Origin: Acidimicrobiales bacterium
GTDB taxonomy: Bacteria > Actinomycetota > Acidimicrobiia > Acidimicrobiales > SZUA-35
Assembly (NCBI GenBank): GCA_041394265.1
Contig: JAWKIO010000005.1
Coordinates: forward strand, 4,588,001-4,652,000
Length of the DNA: 64,000 bases
Reading direction: 5' to 3'
A program made the translations under genes and the position numbers. The notes below the pieces were generated by a model, which was not told the DNA's origin, searched no databases, and worked only from the letters and a program-made list of their open reading frames with translations. Shown here piece after piece: positions 32,730 to 43,446 of the stretch; within the stretch, counting starts at the first letter, position 1; each line of letters opens with the position of its first letter.

Positions 32730-34330
32730 GTGCGTTCTTGGCTCGCATGCGGCGACGCTTGCGTCTGGTGTGGGCCTACGCGACCGCTGCGTGGATCGCC
32801 CCCGCCGTCCTCGGGCTGGCGGCGGTGGTCGTCGCTCTTGGTTTCATCGCCCCGTGGGGCTGGCCTGAGCCGGTGGCGCTCGGTCTGGTCGTCCTCGCGG
32901 CCGTCATGATCGTGGTCGCCGCGGTTGGCCAACGTCTGGGCGACCTGCCAGTGGCGATGGCCGCCGACCGGGGACTCGGGACCCGTGACAGTTTCACGGC
33001 GGCCCTGCAGTTTCGAGATCTGCCAGGGCCGTTCGGCGATCGGATCCGAGATCGCGCGGAACACCTCGGCCAGGGAGCATCAGCCGAGGTTGCGGCCCCG
33101 TGGCCCGCCACTGGCCGTCGCTGGGCGATCGCCGGTGTGTTTGCGGTTGCCGCCCTGGGAATGTCCCTCGCTCCCAATCCCCAAGACGATGTCCGCGCCG
33201 AGCGGGCCCAGGCACAGCAGCTGATCGACGCGGTCGCCGACGACCTCGAGGGCGAAGCCGACGCGCTGGCGGAGGACCCGAACACCGAGGCGCTGGCCGA
33301 GCAACTCCAGGACCTCGTCGAGGAACTACGCGCCACCGACGATCTGGCCGAGGCGTCCGAGCTGCTGGCCGAGGCCCAGGAGTTGCTGGAGCTGTCGAAG
33401 CCGAACGACTTCGCATCGCAACGGGCGGCCGCCGAGGGGCTCGACGCCGGTGTCGCCGAGCGTCCCATTGCCGCCGAGGGGGGTACGGCCGCGGAACAGC
33501 TCGCCGCGCTTGCCGAGTCGGTCGACACCATGACCGATGACGAGCGTGTTGCGCTGGCCGAGCGACTCGAGAGCCTGGCCGAGACCCAGTCGATCGGGAA
33601 TCCCGATGTCGCTGCCGCTCTGGCCGACGCCGCCGCCGCACTCCAGAACGGCGACGTCGCTGCGGCGTCGGCTGCACTGGGCGAGGCCGCACTGGCGCAG
33701 GGCCTGGCGTCCGACGCCGTCGCCACCCAGCTCGCCACTGGGGCAGCGGCGCAGTCGCTGCAGCAAGCGCAGGCGGCGCTCGCTCAAGGCCAAGGCCAAG
33801 GACAAGGCCAGGGTCAGGGACAAGGACAGGGTCAGGGACAAGATCAGGGCCAGGGTCAGGGACAAGGTCAGGGTCAGGGTCAGGGTCAGGGACAAGGTCA
33901 GGGCCAGGGTCAGGGTCAGGGCAGTGGGTCGGGTCAGGGCGGCGGTGGGAGCGGCGGTCAGGGTGCCGGCGGAGGGGCGCAAGGCAACGTCGGCGGGGCG
34001 TCCGGTGGCAGCGGCGCCGGCCAGGGCGGGGTCGGGACCCCGGGCGGCACCGACCAACCGAGGGTCGACACCAACGAGGGCGCCACCATTGTCGACCCGC
34101 TCGTGCTCAGCCCCGGTGATCCGACCGCGCTCGGCGGCAGCCCGACCGGTGCGCCGGGCGAGGTCGTCGGCCAGGGCGATGGTCCAACCACGGCCGGACC
34201 GACCCGTGTCCCGCTTGCCGATGTGGTCGGCGACTACGCCGACCGGGCCACGAACGCCCCTTCCACCCGTCAACTCCCGCCCAGCCAGCAACAACTGGTG
34301 GGGTCCTATTTCGACCTGCTGTCCCAGTAG
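32726..34330 (+). CDS. Membrane protein with coiled coil and (Gln-Gly)n low-complexity region
   Basis: 534 residues. Two N-terminal membrane helices (22-40, 52-68), a third at ~133-150, then a charged, Ala/Glu-rich helical region (VADDLEGEADALAEDPNTEALAEQL and on) at 165-345, a 46-residue Gln-Gly tract at 354-399, a Gly/Ser/Gln-rich spacer, and a C-terminal folded segment (PLVLSPGDPTALGGS ... VGSYFDLL). This resembles DUF4175-like proteins of MoxR/VWA loci. The Gln-Gly tract is coded by a hexanucleotide repeat and so may vary between strains. Overlaps the permease gene by four bases. Confidence 0.8.
   Translation: MSAFLARMRRRLRLVWAYATAAWIAPAVLGLAAVVVALGFIAPWGWPEPVALGLVVLAAVMIVVAAVGQRLGDLPVAMAADRGLGTRDSFTAALQFRDLPGPFGDRIRDRAEHLGQGASAEVAAPWPATGRRWAIAGVFAVAALGMSLAPNPQDDVRAERAQAQQLIDAVADDLEGEADALAEDPNTEALAEQLQDLVEELRATDDLAEASELLAEAQELLELSKPNDFASQRAAAEGLDAGVAERPIAAEGGTAAEQLAALAESVDTMTDDERVALAERLESLAETQSIGNPDVAAALADAAAALQNGDVAAASAALGEAALAQGLASDAVATQLATGAAAQSLQQAQAALAQGQGQGQGQGQGQGQGQGQDQGQGQGQGQGQGQGQGQGQGQGQGQGSGSGQGGGGSGGQGAGGGAQGNVGGASGGSGAGQGGVGTPGGTDQPRVDTNEGATIVDPLVLSPGDPTALGGSPTGAPGEVVGQGDGPTTAGPTRVPLADVVGDYADRATNAPSTRQLPPSQQQLVGSYFDLLSQ
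33785..33922 (+). repeat. Hexanucleotide CAGGGT/CAAGGC microsatellite (23 units)
   Basis: Twenty-three consecutive six-base units of the form CARGGN, with one GATCAG variation near the middle, encode Gln-Gly dipeptides. Slippage by whole units keeps the frame and would change the linker length of the membrane protein. Confidence 0.95.
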
Positions 34331-34346
34331 GGAATGAAAGGCCGCC

Positions 34347-35342
<996 letters not shown>

Positions 35343-35357
35343 GGGCGGACCCGCCAC

Positions 35358-36218
35358 GTGAGCGACCTTCTTGCACCGAGCCTGCTGGCTCGGCTCGAAC
35401 GATTGCAGCTGGTAAATCGTCGGCGCCTCGCCGGTGGGTTGGCCGGTGAGCATCGTTCGCCGCGACACGGGTCATCGCTCGACTTCGCCGACTTCCGTGA
35501 GTACTACCCGGGTGACGACCTACGGCGTATCGACATCAGCGCCCTCGCCCGGCTCGACCGCCTCCTCGTCAAGCTGTTCGACGCCGAGGACGACCTCACC
35601 CTGCGCCTGCTGGTCGACACCTCGGGGTCGATGGACGGTGCCAAGTTGCAGCGGGCACGGGAACTGGCGGCGGCACTCGGGTTCTCGGCGTTGATTCGAC
35701 GCGACGTGGTCACGGTGCACACGTTTCCGACCGTGGTGCACGGTCCTCGTTTCCGTGGCCGCTCGGCCTCCACCGCACTCTTCGATCATGTGGCGCGCCT
35801 CGTCGCAGAGGGGACGACCGGATTCGCCGCAGCCGCCGATCGAGTGCTCACCCAGCCAGGGCCGCCCGGTCTGACCGTTGTCATCTCCGACCTGTTGACG
35901 CCGGAGTGGGACGCCGGCATCGCTCGGCTACCCGCCCGGCGGGGTGAATTCGTTGTCGTGCACCTGCTCGACCGAACCGACCTCGACCCCGATCTGACCG
36001 GTGACCTCGAGCTGGTCGACGCCGAGACCGGCGAGCGGCTCGAGGTCTCGCTGTCGGCGAAGGCGCTCGAGGACTATCGCTCGCTGGCGAGCGGCTGGGC
36101 CGACGACGTCGCCCAGCGTGTCCGGGCCACGGGCGGTGCGTATCTCCGGACCTTCACTGACGACGACCTCGAGTCGGTCCTGCTCGGCCGGGCACGAGAC
36201 GCAGGGGTCTTGCGATGA
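35358..36218 (+). CDS. DUF58 / VWA-like protein
   Basis: 286 residues. The DUF58 block SLDFADFREYYPGDDLRRIDISALARLDRLLVKLFDAEDD is typical, as is a MIDAS-like LVDTSGSMDGAK. It lacks the membrane helices seen in many DUF58 proteins and is probably cytoplasmic. It is usually coupled to MoxR as a chaperone adaptor for envelope or metal-centre assembly; here the exact client is unknown. GTG start at 35358; it overlaps the next gene by four bases. Confidence 0.9.
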   Translation: MSDLLAPSLLARLERLQLVNRRRLAGGLAGEHRSPRHGSSLDFADFREYYPGDDLRRIDISALARLDRLLVKLFDAEDDLTLRLLVDTSGSMDGAKLQRARELAAALGFSALIRRDVVTVHTFPTVVHGPRFRGRSASTALFDHVARLVAEGTTGFAAAADRVLTQPGPPGLTVVISDLLTPEWDAGIARLPARRGEFVVVHLLDRTDLDPDLTGDLELVDAETGERLEVSLSAKALEDYRSLASGWADDVAQRVRATGGAYLRTFTDDDLESVLLGRARDAGVLR

Positions 36219-39200
36219 GCATCGGTGGGTGGGGGCTCGCCAACCCGATGGGCCTGCTCTGGGGACTCCTGGCGCTTCCGATCATCGCTCTGCACATCCT
36301 GCGGCCGCGCCGGGTCCAGGCGGCGGTGTCGGCAGTCTTCCTGTGGCGCAAGGTCGATGTACCGGTGACCGCGGCGAGCCCCTGGCAGCGGCTGATCCCC
36401 AGCTGGCTGCTGGCATCGCAGGTGCTGGCCGCACTCCTGCTGGCGCTGCTGGAGGCGCGACCAGTCCAACTCAGCGATCTCCCGTTGGCGGATCACACGG
36501 TCTTCGTCATCGACGCCTCGGCATCGATGCGTGCGACCGATGGCTCGCCCGATCGCCTCTCCAGTGCCGTCGACCGTGCCGAGGAGCTCCGCGGCCAGAT
36601 GCCCGAGGGCGGCGAGGCCAGCCTCATCGTCGCCGGACCCCGTGCCCGTGCGCTGCTGTCGCATTCCACCGATGCTTCCGCGTTTGTCGATGCGCTCGAC
36701 CAGATCCGGGCCGGCGATGGTGCGGCCGACTTTGCGGGCGCATTTGCGCTGGCGTCGGGCCTCGACACCGGCGAGGCGCTCACCCGCATGGTGCTGATCT
36801 CCGACGGCGGCGTCAGCGACGCCGACCTTCGGGCGGCACCCATCGGCGCCCGCTACGAGCGAGTCGGTTCATCCGCCACCAACCGCGGCATCACGCAGCT
36901 GAGCGTGGAGCCGGTCGAGGGTGGGTTGCTGGCACGGGTCACCGTCGTGCACTTCGGTGGTCCTTCGGCCACCCAGGAGGTGAGAATCGATGTCGACGGG
37001 GTCACCTCGGCTCGGTCGACCGTCGAGCTCGAACCGGGCGGGGTCGTCAACCTGGCGCTGGCCGTTCCGCCGGGCAACAGGATCGAGGCGTTCCTCGAGG
37101 GCGAGGACGCCCTGTCGATCGACAATCGTGCCGTTGCCACCGTCTCGCAGCGCCCCGAGCTCGATGTGCTGTGGGTTGGCGACGACGATCCGTTCATCAA
37201 CGCCGCCCTGACCGCCAATCCGGGCCTCCAGGTCGAACGGTCGACGACCTACCCGACCGAGCTCGATCCATCGATCGATGTCGTGGTCGCTGCCGGCGTC
37301 CCGATTCCCGACGACGCAGCGCCGATTCCCCTGATCGCCATCGCGCCGCCGGGCGGGGCCCGAGGTGTGGTGCCGGACGGCATCGTGGAGCGTCCGATCC
37401 TCACGTTGATCCGTTCCGACATCCCCATGGTTGCCGACCTCGATCTCTCACAAGTCGGCATCGCCGCATCACAACAGGTGACGACCCCGGTCGACGCCGA
37501 CATCGTGCTCGGTGCCGAACGCGCGCCCTTGCTGGTCCTGACCGACGGCGCCGACGGCAAGATGGCGTATCTCGCCTTCGAACTCGACCAGTCCACGCTT
37601 CCACTGCAGGCGGCGTTCCCCGTACTCTTCGACCGACTCGTCAGCGACGTCGCCGAATTGGTGTCACCCCCTCCCCGGCTCGTTGTGGGCGCCGATCTCC
37701 CCATCGATCCGCAGCTGGCGGCCACCATCACCTCGCCATCCGGCACGAGCGAGGAGATCCCGCCCGGCTATTCGTACCCGGCCGCCGACGCGGTCGGATT
37801 CTGGCAGGTCGAGCAGGCCGGTCGGCCGGTCCTGACCATCGCCGTCGGGATCGAACGGGCAGAGTCGGTAATCGCACCGGCACCCGATCTCCCGTTCGAG
37901 GCCGCATTCGAAGGCACCGCGCTAGGCGATCAGCAGAGTTCGGTCCCATGGCGCACCGTCCCGATCCTCGTGCTGCTTGCCGTGCTCATCGCAGAGGCGC
38001 TGCTCGCTCGACGCCGCCGAGGGGTGGGTCGTGGCCAGTGGCAGGTGGCCATGGGCCTGCGGGGGCTGATCGCTGCGGCGTTGCTGGTTTCGCTGGTCAC
38101 GCCGGTCGTCACCCGGTCGACCGATCGCGTCGCAACCATGTTCCTGATCGACGCCAGCGACTCGATGGGGCCGGCGGGCGCAGCGAGCGCGGTCGGCCTG
38201 GTGCGAGAGGCACTCGAAGCACAGCCCGAGGGCGACCTTGCCGGCGTCGTGGTGTTCGGTAGCGACGCTCGGCTCGAACAGCTCGTGCGGAACGAGCCCT
38301 CATTTGCCAATGTGAGCGTCACGATCGACCCGTCGGGAACCGATCTGTCGGCTGCCCTGCGGCTCGGTGCGGCCGCGTTGCCCAACGATGCACGGAAGCG
38401 GCTCGTCCTCATCAGTGACGGGCGAGCCACCACCGGCGACGTCGACGATGAGATCTCCCGACTGGCCGACAACGAGATCCCGGTCGACGTGGTGGTGGTC
38501 GATACCGTGATCGGCAACGATCTCGCCGTTGCCGGTGTCGACGCGCCGTCGCTCGCTCGGGCCGGAGAGCAGGTGTCGATCGACGTCCGGGTGTCGGCCC
38601 CCGCCGCCGGTCCGGCGGTCGTCACCTTGAGCCGAGATGGTGAGACCGTCGAGACCCGCACCGTCGACCTCGAGGCCGGCGAGAACACGCTTCGCTTCAC
38701 CGATGTCGCCACCGACGAGGGTGTGCTGCGCTACCAGGCGACCATCGACGCGGTCGGTGACAGCGTCGCCGCCAACGACGTGGGCTACGCGGCGATCCCC
38801 GTCGCCGGGGCCGAGCGCGTCCTCGTGGTCGAAGGCCGTTCGGGTGCCGGCGCCGCGATGATCGACACGCTCGACGCCGCCGGAATCGGCAACGACGTGG
38901 TCACCCCCGGTCGGGTGCCGGCACTCGACGAACTCACCCGCTACGCCTCGATCGTGCTCGTCGACGTCGACCGGCGAGATCTCAGCGACGGTCAGGTCGA
39001 AGCGCTGACGGCCGCGGTCCGTGACCTCGGACGCGGCATGGTGGTCGTTGGCGGCATGCACTCCTACGCCTTGGGCGGCTATCGCGATTCCGCCCTCGAG
39101 GAGATCCTCCCGGTGATCAGCGAGATCACCGACCCCCTCCGCCGTCAGACCGTGGCCGAGGTACTCGCCATCGACTCGAGCGGCTCGATGGGCGCTTGCC

Positions 39201-40837
39201 ACTGCAACGAAGAGGGGCAGAACGGCATGGGCGGCGGCAACCGCATCGACGGCGGGGTGTCGAAGACGGCGATCGCCCGCAACGCTGCTGCTCGGGCGAT
39301 CGCTGCGCTCGAGGCCACCGACGAAGTGGGGCTGTTGTCGATGGATGCCAACGACAGCTGGCTCCTCGACCTGCAGGCGTCGCCGTCGCAGGAGGACATC
39401 GACAGCGGACTCGAACAGATCGTGCCCGACGGCCCAACCTTCCTCGATACCGGCCTCTTGACTGCGGCCGACGCGCTCCGGGCGTCCGATGCCAGCTTGA
39501 AGCACATCATCTTCTTCAGCGACGGTTTCACCGAACCCGGCAGTCTCGCTGCCGTCGCCGATCAGGCGGCCGAGCTCTACGCCGAGGGCATCACCGTCTC
39601 GGTGGTCGCCACCGGTGAGGGTGCCGCCGAGGATCTTCGCCCGATCGCCGAGGCCGGCGGCGGTCGCTTTTACCCCGGGAAGAACTTGGACCAGATCCCC
39701 GAACTCATCGTGCAGGAGGCGGTCATCGCGTCGCGCGACTTCGTCAACGAGGGCGAGTTCCTGCCGTTGATCGCCTCGTCGGCCCCTACCGTGCGAAACC
39801 TCACACAGAGCCCCGTGCTCCAGGGCTATCTCGCAACGACGGCGAAGCCGACGGCCCGAGTTGATCTGCGGATTGGGCCCGACGAGGACCCACTCCTGGC
39901 CTCGTGGCAGGCCGGGCTCGGACGAGTCGCAGCGTGGACCAGCGACGGTGGTGAGCGGTGGTCGGCACCCTGGTCGGCGTGGTCGGGCGCCCCGGATTTC
40001 TGGGCCGGCGTCGTGAAGGACACGTTCCCGGTCGTTGGCGACGGGGGTGGGATCGTGGCCAAGGTCGTCGATGGTCAACTCGAGTTGCGGCTCGAAGGAG
40101 CCGAGGACTGGCCGACCGACGGTGTCGCGAACGCCAGCATCGCCGGGCCGGACGGCACGTCGACCATCGTGCCGCTCGAGCGCATCGACGGATCGACCTT
40201 CGCCGCCACGGTGCCTGTCACCGACGCCGGCACGTATGCGGTTGGTGCCACGGTCAGCGACGGCGGTGAAACCGTGTGGTCGGGGATTGGCTTGACCACA
40301 CGTTCGTACCCGGCGGAGTACGCGCCTCGTCCGACCGACCGGGCGCAGCTCGAGCGGGTGGCCGCACGTACCGGTGGTCGCATCGACCCTGCGCCGAGCG
40401 ATCTGTTCTCGCCGGACGGCACGGTCGCAGGGCGGCGACGGATCGACCTCACGCCGTGGTTGCTGCTGTTCGCCCTGTTGGCGTGGCCGGTTGCTGTTGC
40501 CCTGAGCCGCTTGGCCTGGCGCCGGGGCACCCTCGCCATCGGGGCCGACAAGGCGGCATCGACCGTCTCCCAGCTGCGCGACCGATTGCCGAAGATGGCC
40601 GAGCCGCGGCTCCCGGATCGTGCCGGCGGCACGCCCGACCCGACCGACGCTCCATCGCCGGGGAACGCCGCTCTTCGATCGACGGAAACCCCCCGTCCTG
40701 CGCCGCCGCGTCCGCCGGTCGGTGGCGATCAGCCGACCGCGCCGCCCGTTGCCGCGGCGCCCTCACCGACAGAGACGGCGGACGGCGACGGATCGACGGT
40801 GAACCAACTGCTCGCTCGCAAGCGCCGGCGCGACTGA
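36215..40837 (+). CDS. Giant membrane protein with three VWA domains
   Basis: 1540 residues. An N-terminal BatA-like anchor (GLLWGLLALPIIALHILRPRR, plus a second helix at ~70) is followed by VWA1 with MIDAS DASAS at ~98, beta domains, transmembrane helices near 580-600 and 612-635, VWA2 with DASDS at ~645, a GATase/DJ-1-like domain (VLVVEGRSGAGAAMIDTL), VWA3 with DSSGS at ~986, two extended beta domains, a final membrane helix near 1412-1432 and a Pro/Thr-rich cytoplasmic tail. It looks like a BatA-BatB type fusion; the three MIDAS motifs all keep DxSxS. VWA domains bind partners through metal; here MoxR and DUF58 are probably cytoplasmic partners. Its last 109 bases overlap the convergent CcmF-like gene. 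Confidence 0.9.
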   Translation: MSIGGWGLANPMGLLWGLLALPIIALHILRPRRVQAAVSAVFLWRKVDVPVTAASPWQRLIPSWLLASQVLAALLLALLEARPVQLSDLPLADHTVFVIDASASMRATDGSPDRLSSAVDRAEELRGQMPEGGEASLIVAGPRARALLSHSTDASAFVDALDQIRAGDGAADFAGAFALASGLDTGEALTRMVLISDGGVSDADLRAAPIGARYERVGSSATNRGITQLSVEPVEGGLLARVTVVHFGGPSATQEVRIDVDGVTSARSTVELEPGGVVNLALAVPPGNRIEAFLEGEDALSIDNRAVATVSQRPELDVLWVGDDDPFINAALTANPGLQVERSTTYPTELDPSIDVVVAAGVPIPDDAAPIPLIAIAPPGGARGVVPDGIVERPILTLIRSDIPMVADLDLSQVGIAASQQVTTPVDADIVLGAERAPLLVLTDGADGKMAYLAFELDQSTLPLQAAFPVLFDRLVSDVAELVSPPPRLVVGADLPIDPQLAATITSPSGTSEEIPPGYSYPAADAVGFWQVEQAGRPVLTIAVGIERAESVIAPAPDLPFEAAFEGTALGDQQSSVPWRTVPILVLLAVLIAEALLARRRRGVGRGQWQVAMGLRGLIAAALLVSLVTPVVTRSTDRVATMFLIDASDSMGPAGAASAVGLVREALEAQPEGDLAGVVVFGSDARLEQLVRNEPSFANVSVTIDPSGTDLSAALRLGAAALPNDARKRLVLISDGRATTGDVDDEISRLADNEIPVDVVVVDTVIGNDLAVAGVDAPSLARAGEQVSIDVRVSAPAAGPAVVTLSRDGETVETRTVDLEAGENTLRFTDVATDEGVLRYQATIDAVGDSVAANDVGYAAIPVAGAERVLVVEGRSGAGAAMIDTLDAAGIGNDVVTPGRVPALDELTRYASIVLVDVDRRDLSDGQVEALTAAVRDLGRGMVVVGGMHSYALGGYRDSALEEILPVISEITDPLRRQTVAEVLAIDSSGSMGACHCNEEGQNGMGGGNRIDGGVSKTAIARNAAARAIAALEATDEVGLLSMDANDSWLLDLQASPSQEDIDSGLEQIVPDGPTFLDTGLLTAADALRASDASLKHIIFFSDGFTEPGSLAAVADQAAELYAEGITVSVVATGEGAAEDLRPIAEAGGGRFYPGKNLDQIPELIVQEAVIASRDFVNEGEFLPLIASSAPTVRNLTQSPVLQGYLATTAKPTARVDLRIGPDEDPLLASWQAGLGRVAAWTSDGGERWSAPWSAWSGAPDFWAGVVKDTFPVVGDGGGIVAKVVDGQLELRLEGAEDWPTDGVANASIAGPDGTSTIVPLERIDGSTFAATVPVTDAGTYAVGATVSDGGETVWSGIGLTTRSYPAEYAPRPTDRAQLERVAARTGGRIDPAPSDLFSPDGTVAGRRRIDLTPWLLLFALLAWPVAVALSRLAWRRGTLAIGADKAASTVSQLRDRLPKMAEPRLPDRAGGTPDPTDAPSPGNAALRSTETPRPAPPRPPVGGDQPTAPPVAAAPSPTETADGDGSTVNQLLARKRRRD

Positions 40838-42558
40838 GCACCGACCAATCCGAGGGCGACCAACCCACCGCCGATCCACACGAGGTGGATGCGGGGGAAC
40901 CGGTTGACGCGGTAGCGAGCCGACGATCCGTCGGCATCGAGGAGGACCACCTGGAGCTCATCGAGCCCGCGGGTGCGGTGCGCGACCTCGGCGGTGGTGA
41001 CGCCGCGGAGGTGGTAGGTGACGAGCGACGGTGTGAGCGACGAGCCGTCGACATCGATGCGCGCCGTCGCTGTCGATGTCACGTCACTCCGGTCGATGCC
41101 GACCGAACGGTGGATGAGCGTCAGCCCGTCGATCGACCGTGGTTCGTCGACCACCAGTCGGACGGCCGTCACCGACGTGGCGAGGGTGCCGGCGATACCG
41201 ACGAGCACGAGTCCGGCGCCGACGTGGGCGACGGCGCCGGGCCGGCGTCTGCGCACCAGCGAGACGGCAGACCCCGCGACCGCGCCGCCGATGCCACCCA
41301 GGGCAAGGCCGTACACGCCGGCATCGAGTGGAATGGCGATGCAACCGATGGCGGCGCCGACCAACGCAGCCCACCAGCGACGGTCGGCACGAACGGCGGC
41401 CGCACCACCGAGGATGGCAACGGGCCAAAGGATACGAGCGAAGTAGGTGCCCGCGATGGCGAGTCGGTCGCCGGTGGTGGCGGCTTCGACCAGTGGCTGG
41501 TAGGTCCCGGCCGCCACGTACAGCGCGGCGACGAGCAGGATCCAGCCGCCGACGCGCCGGTGCTGGTGTTGGGCGAAGGGCGGGCCGCTCGACTCGGCAT
41601 CGTCCAACGGGCGGACGACCACGACGGCGCCGACGAAGGCGAGCGATGTCGCGCCGGCGACCGTCAGCAGTGAGATTCGCAACGCCGGCCGGTCGGCGAA
41701 GGCGTGCACCGAGGACACGACGCCGATCCGGGTGAGGGTCGTGGCCCAGATCGCGCCGAGACCGGGCAGCACACCGATGGCCACGAGGGCGCGCTCGGGG
41801 ACAGGCGTGGGCCGTCGCTGGAGGTGCAATGCGGCCACGCCGGCCAGCCATGCGGCCAGACCGGCCGACTCGATCGGATCCCAGGCCCAGTAGCCACCCC
41901 AACCCAGCTCGGCGTGAGCCCATCGGGCGCCGCTGAGCAGGCCGGCGGCGAGGAGGCCGAGGGGTATCGTCCAGCGCCGGACTGGGACGTGCGCCGATTG
42001 GCCACTCCACGCACTCGATACCACCGCCAGCGACGGCACGAGCAGTCCGACGAGGCCGGCGTAGAGCAGCGGTGGGTGCCACACCATTGCCGGATGCTCG
42101 AGGATGGGTTGCAGCCCGAGACCGTCGACGGCCGGGATGTCGAGGCGATCGAACGGTGAGGCGACGAGTGCCACCACCCCCAGGTAGCCGACGACCAGGG
42201 CACCGCCGAGTCCGCCGACCCAGCGTCGTATCGCCTCGCCCTTCGCTGCCGACAAGGCGACGACAACGGCCCAGGCGACCAGGGTGCCCCACAGCAGGAG
42301 CGAGCCTTCGGGGCCGGCCCACAAGCCGGCCAGGCGGGGGAGCGGAGCGATGCCTGATCGGGTGTGGTCGGCGATGTATTCGTAGCGCCAGTCCTCACCG
42401 AGGAATGCCACGCCGAGGCGGATCATCGAGGCCGAGGCGGCGACGGCGCCAAGCAGGGCACACGGCGCAGCGAATCGCCATCGCCGGGTGACCGAAGCGA
42501 TCGAGACGCCGAGTCCGGCCAGCACCGCGAGCCAGATCCCCGCAGTTCCCAGCGCCAT
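40729..42558 (-). CDS. ccmF: CcmF/NrfE-type cytochrome c haem lyase
   Basis: 609 residues with about 14 membrane helices and the haem-handling WWD loop in variant form, WGGYWAWDP (residues 220-228). Further family features are MVWHPPLLYAG and HPPLLYA-type histidine and the TLTRIGVVSSVHAFA segment. The protein would attach haem to apocytochrome c outside the membrane. The usual Ccm companions (CcmE, H) are not in the window. Start ATG 42558 is six bases after TACGCT (minus strand), leaderless. The C-terminal 36 codons overlap the VWA gene on the opposite strand. Confidence 0.88.
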   Translation of the reverse strand: MALGTAGIWLAVLAGLGVSIASVTRRWRFAAPCALLGAVAASASMIRLGVAFLGEDWRYEYIADHTRSGIAPLPRLAGLWAGPEGSLLLWGTLVAWAVVVALSAAKGEAIRRWVGGLGGALVVGYLGVVALVASPFDRLDIPAVDGLGLQPILEHPAMVWHPPLLYAGLVGLLVPSLAVVSSAWSGQSAHVPVRRWTIPLGLLAAGLLSGARWAHAELGWGGYWAWDPIESAGLAAWLAGVAALHLQRRPTPVPERALVAIGVLPGLGAIWATTLTRIGVVSSVHAFADRPALRISLLTVAGATSLAFVGAVVVVRPLDDAESSGPPFAQHQHRRVGGWILLVAALYVAAGTYQPLVEAATTGDRLAIAGTYFARILWPVAILGGAAAVRADRRWWAALVGAAIGCIAIPLDAGVYGLALGGIGGAVAGSAVSLVRRRRPGAVAHVGAGLVLVGIAGTLATSVTAVRLVVDEPRSIDGLTLIHRSVGIDRSDVTSTATARIDVDGSSLTPSLVTYHLRGVTTAEVAHRTRGLDELQVVLLDADGSSARYRVNRFPRIHLVWIGGGLVALGLVGAQSRRRLRASSWFTVDPSPSAVSVGEGAAATGGAVG

Positions 42559-42564
42559 CCCCGG

Positions 42565-42570
42565 AGCGTA
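42565..42570 (-). promoter_or_regulatory. Leaderless -10 element TACGCT
   Basis: On the minus strand TACGCT lies six bases before the ATG at 42558 of the CcmF-like gene. Confidence 0.6.
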
Positions 42571-42668
42571 GCTCAGGGTTTCCCCTGGCTCGATCAGGGT
42601 GGTGGCCCGCCATGATTCGGGGGTTTACCGCATGGTCGCAGGTCAGCGCAGCGCTCAGCATGATCGTC

Positions 42669-43445
42669 ATGACCAACATCGATCTCATCGCTCCCGCCCC
42701 ACCCGTTCCCCCCACGGTTCGCCCGATCGCTGCCCGGGCCCGCAAGGCCACCAAGATCTACGCCACCGGCGAGGCGTCGGTGCGTGCGCTCGACAGCGTC
42801 GACATCGACATCGACGCCGGTCGCTTCACCGCCGTGATGGGGCCGTCCGGCTCCGGCAAGTCGACGCTGATGCAGTGCCTTGCCGGGCTCGACGACCTCA
42901 CCTCGGGACAGGTGTTCATCGGCGACATCGACATGGCGTCGCTGTCGGAGAAGCGTCGCACGCTCGTCCGACGGGAGAAGGTCGGCTTCATCTTCCAGGC
43001 GTTCAACCTGATCCCGACCCTCAGTGCCATCGAGAACATGACGCTCCCACTCGACCTGGCCGGCATCGTCCCCAACGAGGAATGGCTTGCCACCGTGGTG
43101 CGGACGGTGGGCCTCGAGAACCGGCTCCACCACCGACCCGACGAGCTGTCGGGAGGCCAGCGTCAGCGTGTCGCCGTTGCCCGTGCGCTGGTCGCCCGGC
43201 CCAGCATCATCTTCGCCGACGAACCCACCGGGAACCTCGATTCCCGCAGTGGGGCCGAGATCCTCAGCTTCATGCGGTCGGCGGTCGACACGATGGGCCA
43301 GACCATCGTGATGGTGACCCACGATCCCGTGGCGGCGTCGTACGCCGATCGGGCGGTGTTCCTCGCCGACGGCAAGATCGTCGACGAAGTGCAGCAACCG
43401 ACCGCACAGCGAGTCCTCGATCTGATGAAGGGCATGGGCAACTGA
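42669..43445 (+). CDS. MacB/LolD-type ABC transporter ATP-binding protein
   Basis: 258 residues. Walker A GPSGSGKST, signature LSGGQRQRV, Walker B IIFADEPTGNLD, and the LolD/MacB hallmark IFQAFNLIPTLSAIENM after the Q loop. Such ATPases power mechanotransmission in FtsX-fold complexes for lipoprotein or peptide export rather than membrane transport proper. The start is uncertain: ATGs at 42612, 42660 and 42669 are in frame; I choose 42669, since the segment before it looks non-conserved and no ribosome binding site is visible. The permease gene begins one base after its stop. Confidence 0.9.
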   Translation: MTNIDLIAPAPPVPPTVRPIAARARKATKIYATGEASVRALDSVDIDIDAGRFTAVMGPSGSGKSTLMQCLAGLDDLTSGQVFIGDIDMASLSEKRRTLVRREKVGFIFQAFNLIPTLSAIENMTLPLDLAGIVPNEEWLATVVRTVGLENRLHHRPDELSGGQRQRVAVARALVARPSIIFADEPTGNLDSRSGAEILSFMRSAVDTMGQTIVMVTHDPVAASYADRAVFLADGKIVDEVQQPTAQRVLDLMKGMGN

Positions 43446-43446
43446 C

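Noticed and set aside
36001..38262. Open frame of ~753 codons on the + strand within the DUF58/VWA region
   Set aside because: Overlaps the VWA gene in another frame; arginine-rich, non-conserved composition.
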